Below, piece after piece: positions 1 to 7,414 of a DNA stretch of 35,107 nt (position 1 is the stretch's first letter; every line of letters begins with the position of its first letter). Below the pieces are notes generated by a model. It did no database searches, was not told the origin of the DNA, and saw only the letters and a program-made list of their open reading frames with translations. A program made the position numbers and the translations under genes. The DNA comes from JAKQHY01 sp034429675 (GTDB taxonomy: Bacteria > Chloroflexota > Anaerolineae > B4-G1 > SLSP01), in assembly GCA_034429675.1 (NCBI GenBank), contig DAOUFX010000323.1, forward strand, positions 1-35,107, given 5' to 3'.

Positions 1-34
1 GCGCAAATGCAGAAAATCGCTATAATTTGAATGT

Positions 35-101
35 CCATGGATTTCCTCCGCTATTGTTTTGGTTTGGTACCCTATACTATAGCGTGAAATCCATGGTTTT
101 T
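35..101 (+). terminator. Rho-independent terminator-like hairpin
   Basis: An 11-bp arm CCATGGATTTC (35-45) pairs perfectly with GAAATCCATGG (86-96). Inside it a second 6-bp helix CGCTAT (49-54)/ATAGCG (79-84) is separated by a small internal loop. A T5 run (97-101) follows on the plus strand and no T-run follows on the minus side. It probably ends a plus-strand transcript from a gene left of the window. The long loop (about 24 nt) would also fit the end of a small mobile element, but no target duplication was seen. Confidence 0.6.
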
Positions 102-469
102 GTCTCCCTCTTTAGGTAGCAACTTGGGTTATTTACGTTTACTTCAGCGTGTCGCAGAAGAGGTAAAAAAATTTTGATTGCACTTAAAATGTGTGTCATT
201 GTGCGAGTCTATATCGTATTGAAAAAGAACCACAGGGTCTTTGAGTTACATCCCACACGGAGGAGATAAAAAGTGTCGTACTCAATTATAGGAAGTATGT
301 TTTACCGTCTGGTTACATGTTTTCTCATTTTATCAATTAAAGTGCCCCCCAGTTCTGCTTGGACGAGATTGTCGGCACAGTTTTCAGGCGGATGGAGGTT
401 TTTGGCCTGGGACAGCTCAATCGTCTGGGCTGTTGGTGGGGTCCACTATGGAACGGATGTATTATTCGG
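102..469. other. Intergenic spacer with no confident gene
   Basis: The spacer lies between the left-edge terminator and the 3' end of the ABC importer operon. It holds one doubtful small ORF (273-503, listed separately) behind a good Shine-Dalgarno sequence. A weak 7-bp inverted repeat lies near 410-435 (acagctc/gggctgt, one G-T pair) but lacks a T-run. No other gene, RNA or convincing terminator for the minus-strand operon was recognised. Confidence 0.5.
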
Positions 470-503
470 TCATGACAGCCCGGTACCATCGCGATACAGG
501 TAG
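273..503 (+). CDS. Doubtful small ORF, 76 aa, unrecognised
   Basis: A GTG start at 273 sits 7 nt after a strong Shine-Dalgarno GGAGGAG (259-265), which is the main reason to list it. The first 23 or so residues are hydrophobic and could be a short signal or membrane segment; the rest is Trp/Ser/Gly-rich and matches nothing I know. The ORF overlaps the 3' end of the convergent ABC ATPase gene by 34 nt. It could be a real small protein, or the intact start of a gene whose body was lost when sequence was rearranged here. Confidence 0.2.
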   Translation: MSYSIIGSMFYRLVTCFLILSIKVPPSSAWTRLSAQFSGGWRFLAWDSSIVWAVGGVHYGTDVLFGHDSPVPSRYR

Positions 504-1471
504 CACTTAACCGTCCGCCGTTCAACCTGCACATCCGGGGGATCCACCTGGCGGCAAATATCCATCACTTGCGGGCAACGGCCCGCAAATTTGCATCCCA
601 CCCGGCCGTATTCCTTCACCTCCGTCGTGCCAAGCGAAATATGCTTGGCCCAAGACTCTCTCTCTTTGGGCGCGGGTTCAGGCACCGATTCGATGAGAAG
701 CTTGGTATAGGGATGGAAAGGCCGGTTCAGAACATCATCCACCGGTCCAGATTCGACGATATAACCGCGCAGCATAATTCCGATGCGGTCGCTGATGTAG
801 TAGGCCGTCGCCAGGTCGTGCGTGATGTAAATGACGCTCACCTTCTGTTCATCACGGAGCTTGCGGAACAGGTTGACGATTTCCATGCGCAGCGAGGCAT
901 CCACCATCGAGACAGGCTCATCGGCGAGGATCAGCTTGGGCTGGGAGATGAGCGCCCGCGCGACCGAAACGCGCTGGACCTGGCCGCCGGAAAGCTCGTG
1001 GGGATAGCGCCGGCTCACTTCCTCCAGCGACAACCCCACATGACGCAGCGCATCATCTACAACCGGGATTGATTCACGACGATTTGATGCAATCCCAAAA
1101 TTTACAGCCGTATCCATCAAGTAGGCGTCTACCCGCCGTAAGGGACTGAAAGTCTCGAACGGGTTCTGGAACACCGGTTGAACCTTTTTCATGAACTCTT
1201 TAAATTCGGACCGCTTACGAATCTCTGCCAGATCGCGTCCTTCAAACAGCACTTTGCCCCGCGTGGGTTCAAGGTCGCGCAGGAGCAGGCGCGCGAGGGT
1301 GGTCTTGCCGCTGCCGCTTTCGCCCGCCAGGGTAAAAATTTCCGGACGATCCTCATCCAGCGAGAAGGAAATGTCATTGACGGCCGCCAAGAGTGAGCCT
1401 CCCAGGAGCCCACCTATATGAAACTCGACTGTGACATGTTGAACATCCAGCAGTTTTTCGGTTGTGCTCAT
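470..1471 (-). CDS. ABC importer ATPase, OppF/DppF type
   Basis: This is the second of two nucleotide-binding subunits that power uptake by the family-5 (oligopeptide/oligosaccharide) importer encoded upstream. In 333 residues it shows Walker A GESGSGKTT (50-58), a Q-loop near FQNPF (101-105), the ABC signature LSGGQ (160-164), Walker B LILADEP (180-186) and the switch His218. The C-terminal oligo_HPY region holds four cysteines in the pattern C-x5-C-x6-C, then C near residue 325; such cysteines bind an iron-sulfur cluster in some Opp ATPases. Its ATG overlaps the stop of the upstream ATPase gene in a 4-nt ATGA, so the two are translationally coupled. It is the last gene of the operon. Substrate cannot be read from the sequence. 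Confidence 0.95.
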   Translation of the reverse strand: MSTTEKLLDVQHVTVEFHIGGLLGGSLLAAVNDISFSLDEDRPEIFTLAGESGSGKTTLARLLLRDLEPTRGKVLFEGRDLAEIRKRSEFKEFMKKVQPVFQNPFETFSPLRRVDAYLMDTAVNFGIASNRRESIPVVDDALRHVGLSLEEVSRRYPHELSGGQVQRVSVARALISQPKLILADEPVSMVDASLRMEIVNLFRKLRDEQKVSVIYITHDLATAYYISDRIGIMLRGYIVESGPVDDVLNRPFHPYTKLLIESVPEPAPKERESWAKHISLGTTEVKEYGRVGCKFAGRCPQVMDICRQVDPPDVQVERRTVKCYLYRDGTGLS

Positions 1472-2460
1472 AGGGAGGTCTCCTTGACCAGGTGGCAGGC
1501 CACCCGATGATTTTCGCGAACCGTGATCAAAGCGGGCGCTTCAGTCCGGCAAATCTCCATCACTTGAGGACAGCGTTCGTGGAACCGGCAGCCGCCTGGC
1601 GGGTTGGCGAGGTTGGGGGGGGCGCCGCGTAAACTGGCTTTGGTTGACCTTTCACCGATCATCGGCAGCGAGCGGATGAGATGTTGGGTGTAGGGATGGA
1701 GCGGCGCATTGAAAATGCTGTCGGTCGGCGCTTCTTCGGCAATACGGCCGGCATACATGATCATTACCCGGTCGGCCACGTTGGCATGCACGGCCATGTC
1801 ATGGGTTACCAGGAGGACTGTATTGTGGCTCAGGGCCTGGATATCCTTAAGCATCTGTAAAACGCCGCGCTGAACGACGACATCCAGGGCGGTGGTTGGC
1901 TCGTCGGCAATAATCAGGCTGGGACGGAACACGGTTGCCAGGGCAATGGCCACCCGCTGCCGCATTCCACCAGAAAGCTGGTGCGGGTAAGAGTCCAGTA
2001 CCTCGGTCGGGAGTCCCAGCCGGTTGACATGCTCGCGCATCTGGGCGAGGAATTGCTTCTTATCCGGGATGCCTTCGTGGGTACCAACAATATCCTCGAA
2101 GGTCTTGATAACCTTCCGCACCGGATTGAGAACGCTCATGGATCCCTGCATCACATAAGAGATTTCCTTCCAGCGCACAGTGCGCCGGAGCTCTTCTTGG
2201 GATATATGCACCATGTCAACGTCATGGGCCCCGAAATGATAGGTAACGCTGCCCGAATTCACTTTGAGTGGCGGCTTGACATTGCCTGAGATCACCTTGA
2301 TCAGGGTGGTTTTGCCACAGCTCGACTCACCGGCCACGCCATAAATCTCATCCGGCATGAGGTCAAAAGAAACCCCATCAACCGCCCGTACGGTCCGGGA
2401 GATGCCATAGATCTCAGTCCGGTAGTAAGCACAGAGGTTTTGTACGCCTAATAACGCCAC
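1468..2460 (-). CDS. ABC importer ATPase, OppD/DppD type
   Basis: This is the first nucleotide-binding subunit of the importer, a cytoplasmic partner of the two permeases. In 330 residues it has Walker A GESSCGKTT (44-52), signature LSGGM (162-166), Walker B LIIADEP (182-188) and a switch His in the VTHDMA motif. A C-terminal oligo_HPY region (GCRFHERCPQVMEIC) again carries cysteines in the arrangement seen in the companion ATPase. The start is GTG, chosen because GGGAGG lies 7-8 nt upstream; that Shine-Dalgarno is embedded in the last codons of the preceding permease, whose stop is only 3 nt away. The 4-nt overlap with the next gene makes equimolar expression of the two ATPases likely. Confidence 0.95.
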   Translation of the reverse strand: MALLGVQNLCAYYRTEIYGISRTVRAVDGVSFDLMPDEIYGVAGESSCGKTTLIKVISGNVKPPLKVNSGSVTYHFGAHDVDMVHISQEELRRTVRWKEISYVMQGSMSVLNPVRKVIKTFEDIVGTHEGIPDKKQFLAQMREHVNRLGLPTEVLDSYPHQLSGGMRQRVAIALATVFRPSLIIADEPTTALDVVVQRGVLQMLKDIQALSHNTVLLVTHDMAVHANVADRVMIMYAGRIAEEAPTDSIFNAPLHPYTQHLIRSLPMIGERSTKASLRGAPPNLANPPGGCRFHERCPQVMEICRTEAPALITVRENHRVACHLVKETSL

Positions 2461-2463
2461 GGG

Positions 2464-3321
2464 TTATCCTCCCAACAAGCGCAAGCGGGTTCGTGGATCA
2501 ATGTACTCATTGATGCTTGCGAAGAACAGATACAGACCGAGAAACAGGGCGATGGCCACCAGCGCCGGCGCAGCGATCCACCACCAGACCCCCGCCACCA
2601 ACGCTCCGTGCTGGTTGGCCCAGAAGAGTGCGGTTCCGATGGAAGGGGTAGTCAGATCCGAAAGCCCCAGCACACTCAACGTAACCTCCATTCCAAGTGA
2701 CCACAGCAAGTTATTAATGGTGGTGGCAAACACGATTGGCAGCACGAAGGGCAGGTGCTCGTTGATCGTGATCCAAAATCCGCTGGTCCCGGAATAAAAC
2801 GCGGTCCGTGTAAATGAGCGCTCCTTCAGGCTCAGCACCTGGGAACGAATCAGGCGGGCGTCATAGGGCCAGCCAAAGAATCCCAGGACGACGCCGAGCA
2901 GGAACAGGTTCATCATGTTGCGCAGCAGGAAACCCAGCAGAATCAGGATGGGCAGCAGGGGCATAATCACGAAGCTGTCGTTGATGGACATCAGCACCCG
3001 GTCGAGCCATCCGCCCTGATACCCGGCGGTGAGACCAACAATAATGGCGATCACGCGCGATATAGCCGCCGTAATTACCCCCATGATCAGCGAATTGCGC
3101 ACCGCAAAGGTCAGCCACCAGAAAATGTCCTGGCCCCGGGAATTGGTGCCAAAAAGGTGTTCAAGCGATGGGGGGGCGTCCATCGCCACCACGAAAGTTT
3201 TGTTCGGATCATAAGGAGAAACGAAAGATAGCAGAACCATCACCGCCACGGCTGTTAATAGAATAAAGGCGAAACGGAAGCGTCCGTCGTATCGGAGCAG
3301 GTCACGCAAGACTTTCAACAC
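2464..3321 (-). CDS. ABC importer permease, DppC/OppC type
   Basis: This 285-aa inner-membrane permease has the DppC layout: a short cytoplasmic N-terminus, a first membrane helix (about residues 15-35), a periplasmic loop containing the family-typical HLFGTNSRGQDIF, then about five more helices. The EAA-like coupling loop, AFYSGTSG...NEHLPFVLP, contacts the ATPase. Translation starts at a GTG; AGGAGGT, overlapping the TAG stop of the upstream permease, lies 6-7 nt before it. The gap to the upstream gene is 11 nt and to the downstream ATPase gene 3 nt, so it is firmly within the operon. Confidence 0.94.
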   Translation of the reverse strand: MLKVLRDLLRYDGRFRFAFILLTAVAVMVLLSFVSPYDPNKTFVVAMDAPPSLEHLFGTNSRGQDIFWWLTFAVRNSLIMGVITAAISRVIAIIVGLTAGYQGGWLDRVLMSINDSFVIMPLLPILILLGFLLRNMMNLFLLGVVLGFFGWPYDARLIRSQVLSLKERSFTRTAFYSGTSGFWITINEHLPFVLPIVFATTINNLLWSLGMEVTLSVLGLSDLTTPSIGTALFWANQHGALVAGVWWWIAAPALVAIALFLGLYLFFASINEYIDPRTRLRLLGG

Positions 3322-3332
3322 AGATTGACCTC

Positions 3333-4343
3333 CTATTGATAGCGTACCCGCGGATCGAACAGCGGGTAAATTAAATCCATAAGAAAAACGGCCACAGCCA
3401 CACCGATGATCGAGTAAATGGCGATGCCCATAATCATGGAATAATCGTTCCTGAGGACCGCCGCCATGGTCAGCATACCAAGCCCCGGGAAACCAAAGAC
3501 AACTTCCATGATGAGGGCGCCGCTGAAGACCGCTCCAAGCGACATAGCCAGCCCGGTGATCTGTGGCAGCAAGGCGTTGCGCATGATGTAAGCGTTGAGG
3601 ATTTTCCTTCCTTTCAACCCGGCGGTTTCAGCATAAACCACATAGTCCTCGGAGATGATGTTGGAGGTGAGCGATTTCATACCGATAAACCAGCCGCCAA
3701 ACCCGACCAGCACGAGAGTGGCCACCGGGAGCACGGAATGCTTAATGTAGGTCAAGATAAACCCGATAGACCAGCTGGGCCGAGTCCCGATTGGGTAAGC
3801 CCCGCTGAAGGGGAAGATTGGGAGGAAAAAGGCAAACACCACCAGCAGGACGACGGCGACAATGTAGTAGGGGATAGGGCGGACCGCCTGGCCCAGCACC
3901 TCGATCACGTTCAAAACTTTGTTTTTAGGATAGTAGCTGGACAGGGCGCCGAACAGGTTGCCAAAAATCCACGAAATAATCACGGCAGTGATCAACAGGC
4001 TGAGCGTGTAAGGCATGGCCTGGCCAATCATCTCGGACACCGGGGTCGGGAAATTAGCGAGCGACGGGCCGAGGTCGCCCCGGAGCAAACGCCCCCAAAA
4101 CGCAAAATACTGCTGGACCGGACTGCCGGACAGGCCGTACAGATCGGTCAGAGCGGCGCGCATTGAGGCGATGGATTGGGGATCGAGGGTCTCACCCCGC
4201 GCCATCATCATGGATATCTGCGCCTCTACCGGGTCCGTGGGAGAGAGCCGGGGAATGATAAAAGTGACCGTGATCCCAACAAAAGTGATCGTTAAGAATT
4301 GAAGGAAGCGCGGAATTAAATAACGGAGTATGAACTTTCGCAT
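3333..4343 (-). CDS. ABC importer permease, DppB/OppB type
   Basis: This is the first permease of the importer, 336 aa from the chosen start. It opens with the classic MRKFILRYLIPR and a first membrane helix, then the PTDPVEAQI region, about five further helices and the EAA loop (YAETAGLKGRKIL...RNALLP). I chose ATG 4343 because GAGGTAG stands about 8 nt upstream and the N-terminus matches the family. The frame stays open to 4424, but that extension crosses a perfect hairpin (4366-4411) and encodes a Gly-rich non-family sequence. An in-frame ATG at 4361 with GGAGGGGG before it is a possible alternative. The gene lies 158 nt after the binding-protein gene. Confidence 0.93.
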   Translation of the reverse strand: MRKFILRYLIPRFLQFLTITFVGITVTFIIPRLSPTDPVEAQISMMMARGETLDPQSIASMRAALTDLYGLSGSPVQQYFAFWGRLLRGDLGPSLANFPTPVSEMIGQAMPYTLSLLITAVIISWIFGNLFGALSSYYPKNKVLNVIEVLGQAVRPIPYYIVAVVLLVVFAFFLPIFPFSGAYPIGTRPSWSIGFILTYIKHSVLPVATLVLVGFGGWFIGMKSLTSNIISEDYVVYAETAGLKGRKILNAYIMRNALLPQITGLAMSLGAVFSGALIMEVVFGFPGLGMLTMAAVLRNDYSMIMGIAIYSIIGVAVAVFLMDLIYPLFDPRVRYQ

Positions 4344-4365
4344 TTGGACTACCTCTAACATGAAA

Positions 4366-4411
4366 CCCCCTCCACCGTGGCTGCCGTTTTGGACAACCAC
4401 GGTGGAGGGGG
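4366..4411 (-). promoter_or_regulatory. Intercistronic hairpin between binding protein and permeases
   Basis: A perfect 15-bp inverted repeat, arms 4366-4380 and 4397-4411 (CCACGGTGGAGGGGG and its complement), encloses a 16-nt loop. It lies about 90 nt after the binding-protein stop and just before the permease start. No T-run follows on the minus strand, so it is not a simple terminator. In binding-protein importer operons such hairpins commonly protect the upstream mRNA 3' end, so that binding protein is made in excess of permease. The 3' arm holds a GGAGGGGG that would serve the alternative permease ATG at 4361, so it may also mask that site. Confidence 0.7.
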
Positions 4412-4501
4412 AGAATGTTGCCACTGCCTTTCTTCCTCGATTATCGCGTCCAATTCATTGGCGCCAGCCCAATGAGGAACGCAACCTTTGCAGCGGCGAG
4501 A

Positions 4502-6505
4502 TCATGCATTCTTGGGTTTAATCTTGACGAACATATACTTGGTGTTACCCCAGTTCGGCACCGGATCGGTATAGGGATCATCCACAGATGCATACCCGGT
4601 GAAGTAGGTGGTGTCCATGGTCGTGAAGACGTTGTATGCCATGATGGGGGTAATCGGCATATCCTGTGCGGCCAGCTTGCAGTACTCCAGCCCCAACTCG
4701 ACGCCCTTGGGATCGTCGAACGAGATATTCTGGATGCTTTCGATGATCTTGTCGAGTTCGGGGTTCTTCCAGCGCATGCTGTTGCTGCCGGAAGCGGGTT
4801 CGCCGCTCGCTACGTAGAACTTTGAGTGCCAGGACTGGAGGAAGAAGAACAGGTCGGGGTGCCCACCCCAGGTCTCGATCGTCCAGGCCAGGCTGGCGCT
4901 GTATTCGCCGCTGCTCATGATGGGCCAGAGATTGGCCTGTGCATCGAGGGTGGCGTCAACGCCGAAAGCCTTCCAGGTTTCGACGATCGCCGCGGCAGCC
5001 CGGTTCATGGTTGGGTTGCCGTCACCCATGCTCATGAGCGGCACCATGAAGGGGGAACCATCAGGCAAGGTCCACTTGCCGCCAGTCTTCTTCATGCCGG
5101 CGTCGAGCATCAGCTGTTCGGCAGCCTGGACATCGTATTTCCACCAACCGGCGCCAATGTATTGCTTGATGATTTCGGGATCGGTTGGCACCAGGTCGCC
5201 CAGGCTCTGGCGGGCTAAATCGGCAATCCGTTGAGCGGCGGTCGGATCGTAAGGCTTGTAGTCCTCCCCACCAACCTTGATAGAAAAGTCATTCAGCCAG
5301 CCTTCCAGCGGCGTGTGATAGTACTTGGGGTACATACCGGTCGGCGGCACGTGGATGGCGGAGATGGTTGCCGCGCCTTTGTAGGAAGCCAGGGCGACCT
5401 GAGCAATATCAATCGCCAGGGTCAATGCCCAGCGGACTTCCTTTTTGTCCAGGCCGGGTTTTTCGTTGTTGTAGATGACCGCCGGCAGGGTCGGATCGGG
5501 GTGAGCCCAGGGGAAGGACGGGAACCAGCCAATCGAGGTCGAGCTGTTCTTGGCCAGCGTGATGCGCCCTTCGGGAGTGCAGTCGTGGATGACATCCAGC
5601 TCATGCGCCGTTTGGGCAATAACGCGCTTGTCGCTGGGGCCCGGGTCAATGTACATGGCGTACTTGACCGCCACGTCGCCCAGGAGGGCAACCGAGGTCT
5701 TCTGCCAATCCTCACGGCGCTCCCACAGGTACCATTTGCCGTTTGGATCAAAGTCCTTGAGGGTATAGGCGCCCAGGCTGACCGGCGGGTTGAACTTGAA
5801 CGCCACCGGGTCTGCCTCCTTTTCAAAAATGTGCTTGGGCATGATGTAACAGGCGCCCCAGCGTACGGTGAAGGCAGCGTGGAAGCGTGAGTTAGGAGCC
5901 TTCAGGTGGAAGACAACCGTGTATTTGTCGGGTTGCTCCAGCTTGTCAATGTTGCCCGTGAACAGGCCATTACTGCCCAAGCCGGCGTTCTTCATAATGG
6001 TATCAACGGTATAGTACAAGTCATCCGCCGTGAACTCGACGCCATCGCTCCACATGAGGCCCTGGCGCAGCTTGACCGTCATCTGGGTGAAGTCAGCATT
6101 GTAGATCGGCGGCTCAGCGGCCAGAGCATTGTCCCAGACGCCATTGACGCCTGCATTCGGGTCAATGTACCACAACGCATCCAGGGCCAGCTGTTGGAGG
6201 CCGCACACCCAGGAGCCGCTGTAGCCGTTCCGCCAGCGGTTGAAGTCATCTGCCGGTTGCACAGTCCCCGACGGGTTCTCCAGGATGAGGCACTGATCCC
6301 TGGGCACGCCTGGCGCAACTTCCTTTACGGCAGGCGCAGTGGTTGGCTGATCTCCAGACGCAGTGGTTGGCGCAGCGGTTTCTTCGCCCTTACCTGGCTC
6401 TTGGGTGGAAGGGGGGCGCGTGCAAGCCGCCAGCGCGGCAGTCGCTGAAAATAATGCAGCTTGCTTCAAGAACTCACGTCTTGTCAAATTGATTTTCATT
6501 TTCAT
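4502..6505 (-). CDS. Extracellular solute-binding protein, family 5 (SBP_bac_5), Tat lipoprotein
   Basis: This is the substrate receptor of the importer, 667 aa from the chosen start. The N-terminus has a twin-arginine motif TRREFLK (8-14), a hydrophobic stretch and a lipobox LAAC with Cys28, followed by a Pro/Thr/Gly linker. This points to Tat export of a folded lipoprotein tethered outside the membrane. The body has family-5 features such as PIYNADFTQMTVKLRQGLMWSDG and VEFTADDLYYTVD. I chose ATG 6505 because GGAGG lies 8 nt upstream and the signal starts there; the frame extends 16 codons to 6553 without signal character. It is longer than typical peptide-binding proteins (about 500-600 aa), as in many oligosaccharide-type members, but the ligand is unknown. 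It is first in the operon. Confidence 0.93.
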   Translation of the reverse strand: MKMKINLTRREFLKQAALFSATAALAACTRPPSTQEPGKGEETAAPTTASGDQPTTAPAVKEVAPGVPRDQCLILENPSGTVQPADDFNRWRNGYSGSWVCGLQQLALDALWYIDPNAGVNGVWDNALAAEPPIYNADFTQMTVKLRQGLMWSDGVEFTADDLYYTVDTIMKNAGLGSNGLFTGNIDKLEQPDKYTVVFHLKAPNSRFHAAFTVRWGACYIMPKHIFEKEADPVAFKFNPPVSLGAYTLKDFDPNGKWYLWERREDWQKTSVALLGDVAVKYAMYIDPGPSDKRVIAQTAHELDVIHDCTPEGRITLAKNSSTSIGWFPSFPWAHPDPTLPAVIYNNEKPGLDKKEVRWALTLAIDIAQVALASYKGAATISAIHVPPTGMYPKYYHTPLEGWLNDFSIKVGGEDYKPYDPTAAQRIADLARQSLGDLVPTDPEIIKQYIGAGWWKYDVQAAEQLMLDAGMKKTGGKWTLPDGSPFMVPLMSMGDGNPTMNRAAAAIVETWKAFGVDATLDAQANLWPIMSSGEYSASLAWTIETWGGHPDLFFFLQSWHSKFYVASGEPASGSNSMRWKNPELDKIIESIQNISFDDPKGVELGLEYCKLAAQDMPITPIMAYNVFTTMDTTYFTGYASVDDPYTDPVPNWGNTKYMFVKIKPKNA

Positions 6506-6556
6506 TTCTTCCTCCAGATGAACAGAATAGGGGTATACACATACTATTGCCACAGT

Positions 6557-6581
6557 CCCGAAAACAGGGTGATTTTTCGGG
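6557..6581 (-). promoter_or_regulatory. Leader stem-loop of the importer operon
   Basis: An 8-bp perfect stem (CCCGAAAA at 6557-6564, TTTTCGGG at 6574-6581) with a 9-nt loop lies about 50 nt before the binding-protein start. No T-run follows on the minus strand. It could stabilise the 5' end or act as a protein or RNA-binding site; no known riboswitch class was recognised. Confidence 0.35.
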
Positions 6582-6746
6582 GTTTCTTGGGAGGTATTTG
6601 TTGAGCGTCAGGTGGGAATGAGTGAACGCATCTACTTTTTCGAGTGCGCCGATCAGACACGCAGTGTGGCTGTTATCTTCCGGTTTAATAATCAGTGAGA
6701 TTATGTAGCTATTGAGAGCAAAAAGGTTAGATAAACGCCGTCAATC

Positions 6747-6775
6747 ATTATAGCATGCGGAATGGAGCGTGTCAA
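6747..6775 (-). promoter_or_regulatory. Consensus sigma-70 promoter of the importer operon
   Basis: On the minus strand TTGACA (6775-6770), a 17-nt spacer (6769-6753) and TATAAT (6752-6747) match the housekeeping consensus at all twelve positions with optimal spacing. Transcription would start near 6740, giving a leader of about 235 nt before the binding-protein start. Confidence 0.75.
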
Positions 6776-6884
6776 ACCATTCGTTTTATGTATCAGGTCA
6801 CCGGTTTGACCGGGCGGCGGGTCCGGGGCTAAGCATACGAGGCTTTGCGGGCTGTGAGGGTAACCCAGGAGACGGGAGCTTGCG

Positions 6885-7214
6885 TCAAATAGCGAAGTGG
6901 AAGATGGATGTTTTGCGCTTTGTTTGTGGCGGGGTTTTAGTGAGTATCGGCGTTGCGCTTCGGATGCAGACGGCGCAGCGATAGATGGCGCCGCATTCGC
7001 AGCGGATGCGGTGTTCGTATACGAATTTGTCTTCGCGTTCGATGCGGGTGAGGATTGCGGAGATTGGGCCATCTCCTGAGATTACTTTGGCCCGTCCTTC
7101 CGCGACGGCGGCGGTCCAGTGGTGTATGGCGGCAATGTAGTCTCCGACCTGGGGGTTCTCTGGGATCGTGATGCAGGTCGGGCAGTTGGTTTCACTGTCA
7201 GTGTTGGTGGTCAT
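6885..7214 (-). CDS. Small Cys-rich hypothetical protein, possible zinc-binding
   Basis: This 109-aa protein is not recognised. It has an N-terminal NCPTC and a later pair CECGAIYRCAVC, together six cysteines in CxxC-like spacings that could bind one or two zinc ions. The middle (GDYIAAIHHWTAAVAEGRAKVI) looks helical and charged, so the protein is probably soluble and cytoplasmic. No Shine-Dalgarno precedes the ATG, but a good -10 box TATACT (minus strand, 7226-7221) ends only 6 nt before it, which fits leaderless transcription and supports the start. It sits alone between two larger operons, with about 200 nt of GC-rich non-coding sequence upstream. Confidence 0.55.
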   Translation of the reverse strand: MTTNTDSETNCPTCITIPENPQVGDYIAAIHHWTAAVAEGRAKVISGDGPISAILTRIEREDKFVYEHRIRCECGAIYRCAVCIRSATPILTKTPPQTKRKTSIFHFAI

Positions 7215-7220
7215 AGCTCA

Positions 7221-7226
7221 AGTATA
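7221..7226 (-). promoter_or_regulatory. -10 element suggesting a leaderless transcript
   Basis: TATACT on the minus strand ends 6 nt before the ATG at 7214, so transcription would begin at or next to the start codon. No matching -35 element is clear at 17 nt. Leaderless genes with an extended or lone -10 box are known in several deep-branching bacterial groups. Confidence 0.4.
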
Positions 7227-7414
7227 TCACGTCAATCAATGCGGACGGCGACGACGCGACCGGTGGTTTTGGCGATGATGCGGGTGAGCGGGGAAGCGGG
7301 TGGGGCTGGATTGTCAAAGGGCGGAGCGACTGAAGTTGGGCGGGCTTTTGTCAAACGAAAACAGTGCCAGTTTACGGATGGGAAGTAGGGCATTTGCATT
7401 CAAACATTACGCAC

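Larger units (their letters stand above)
6506..6884. other. Upstream leader region of the importer operon, no gene
   Basis: This 379-nt stretch has no convincing coding sequence. It carries the operon promoter (6747-6775), a leader of about 235 nt, and a leader stem-loop at 6557-6581 (CCCGAAAA/TTTTCGGG, 8 bp). The rest (6776-6884) is the 3' flank of the small Cys-rich gene and includes a short GGTCA/TGACC repeat near 6796-6811, of unknown role. Confidence 0.5.

Noticed and set aside
35..96. Inverted repeat as the end of an insertion sequence
   Set aside because: No transposase fragment or target duplication is visible, and the T5 run after the stem fits a terminator better.
4344..4424. N-terminal extension of the first permease
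   Set aside because: The extension crosses the perfect hairpin, is Gly-rich and unlike the family, while ATG 4343 has a proper ribosome binding site and a family-typical start.
7227..7414. Possible coding remnant in the GC-rich spacer after the CHAT gene
   Set aside because: No frame shows a start with ribosome binding site or recognisable protein motif.
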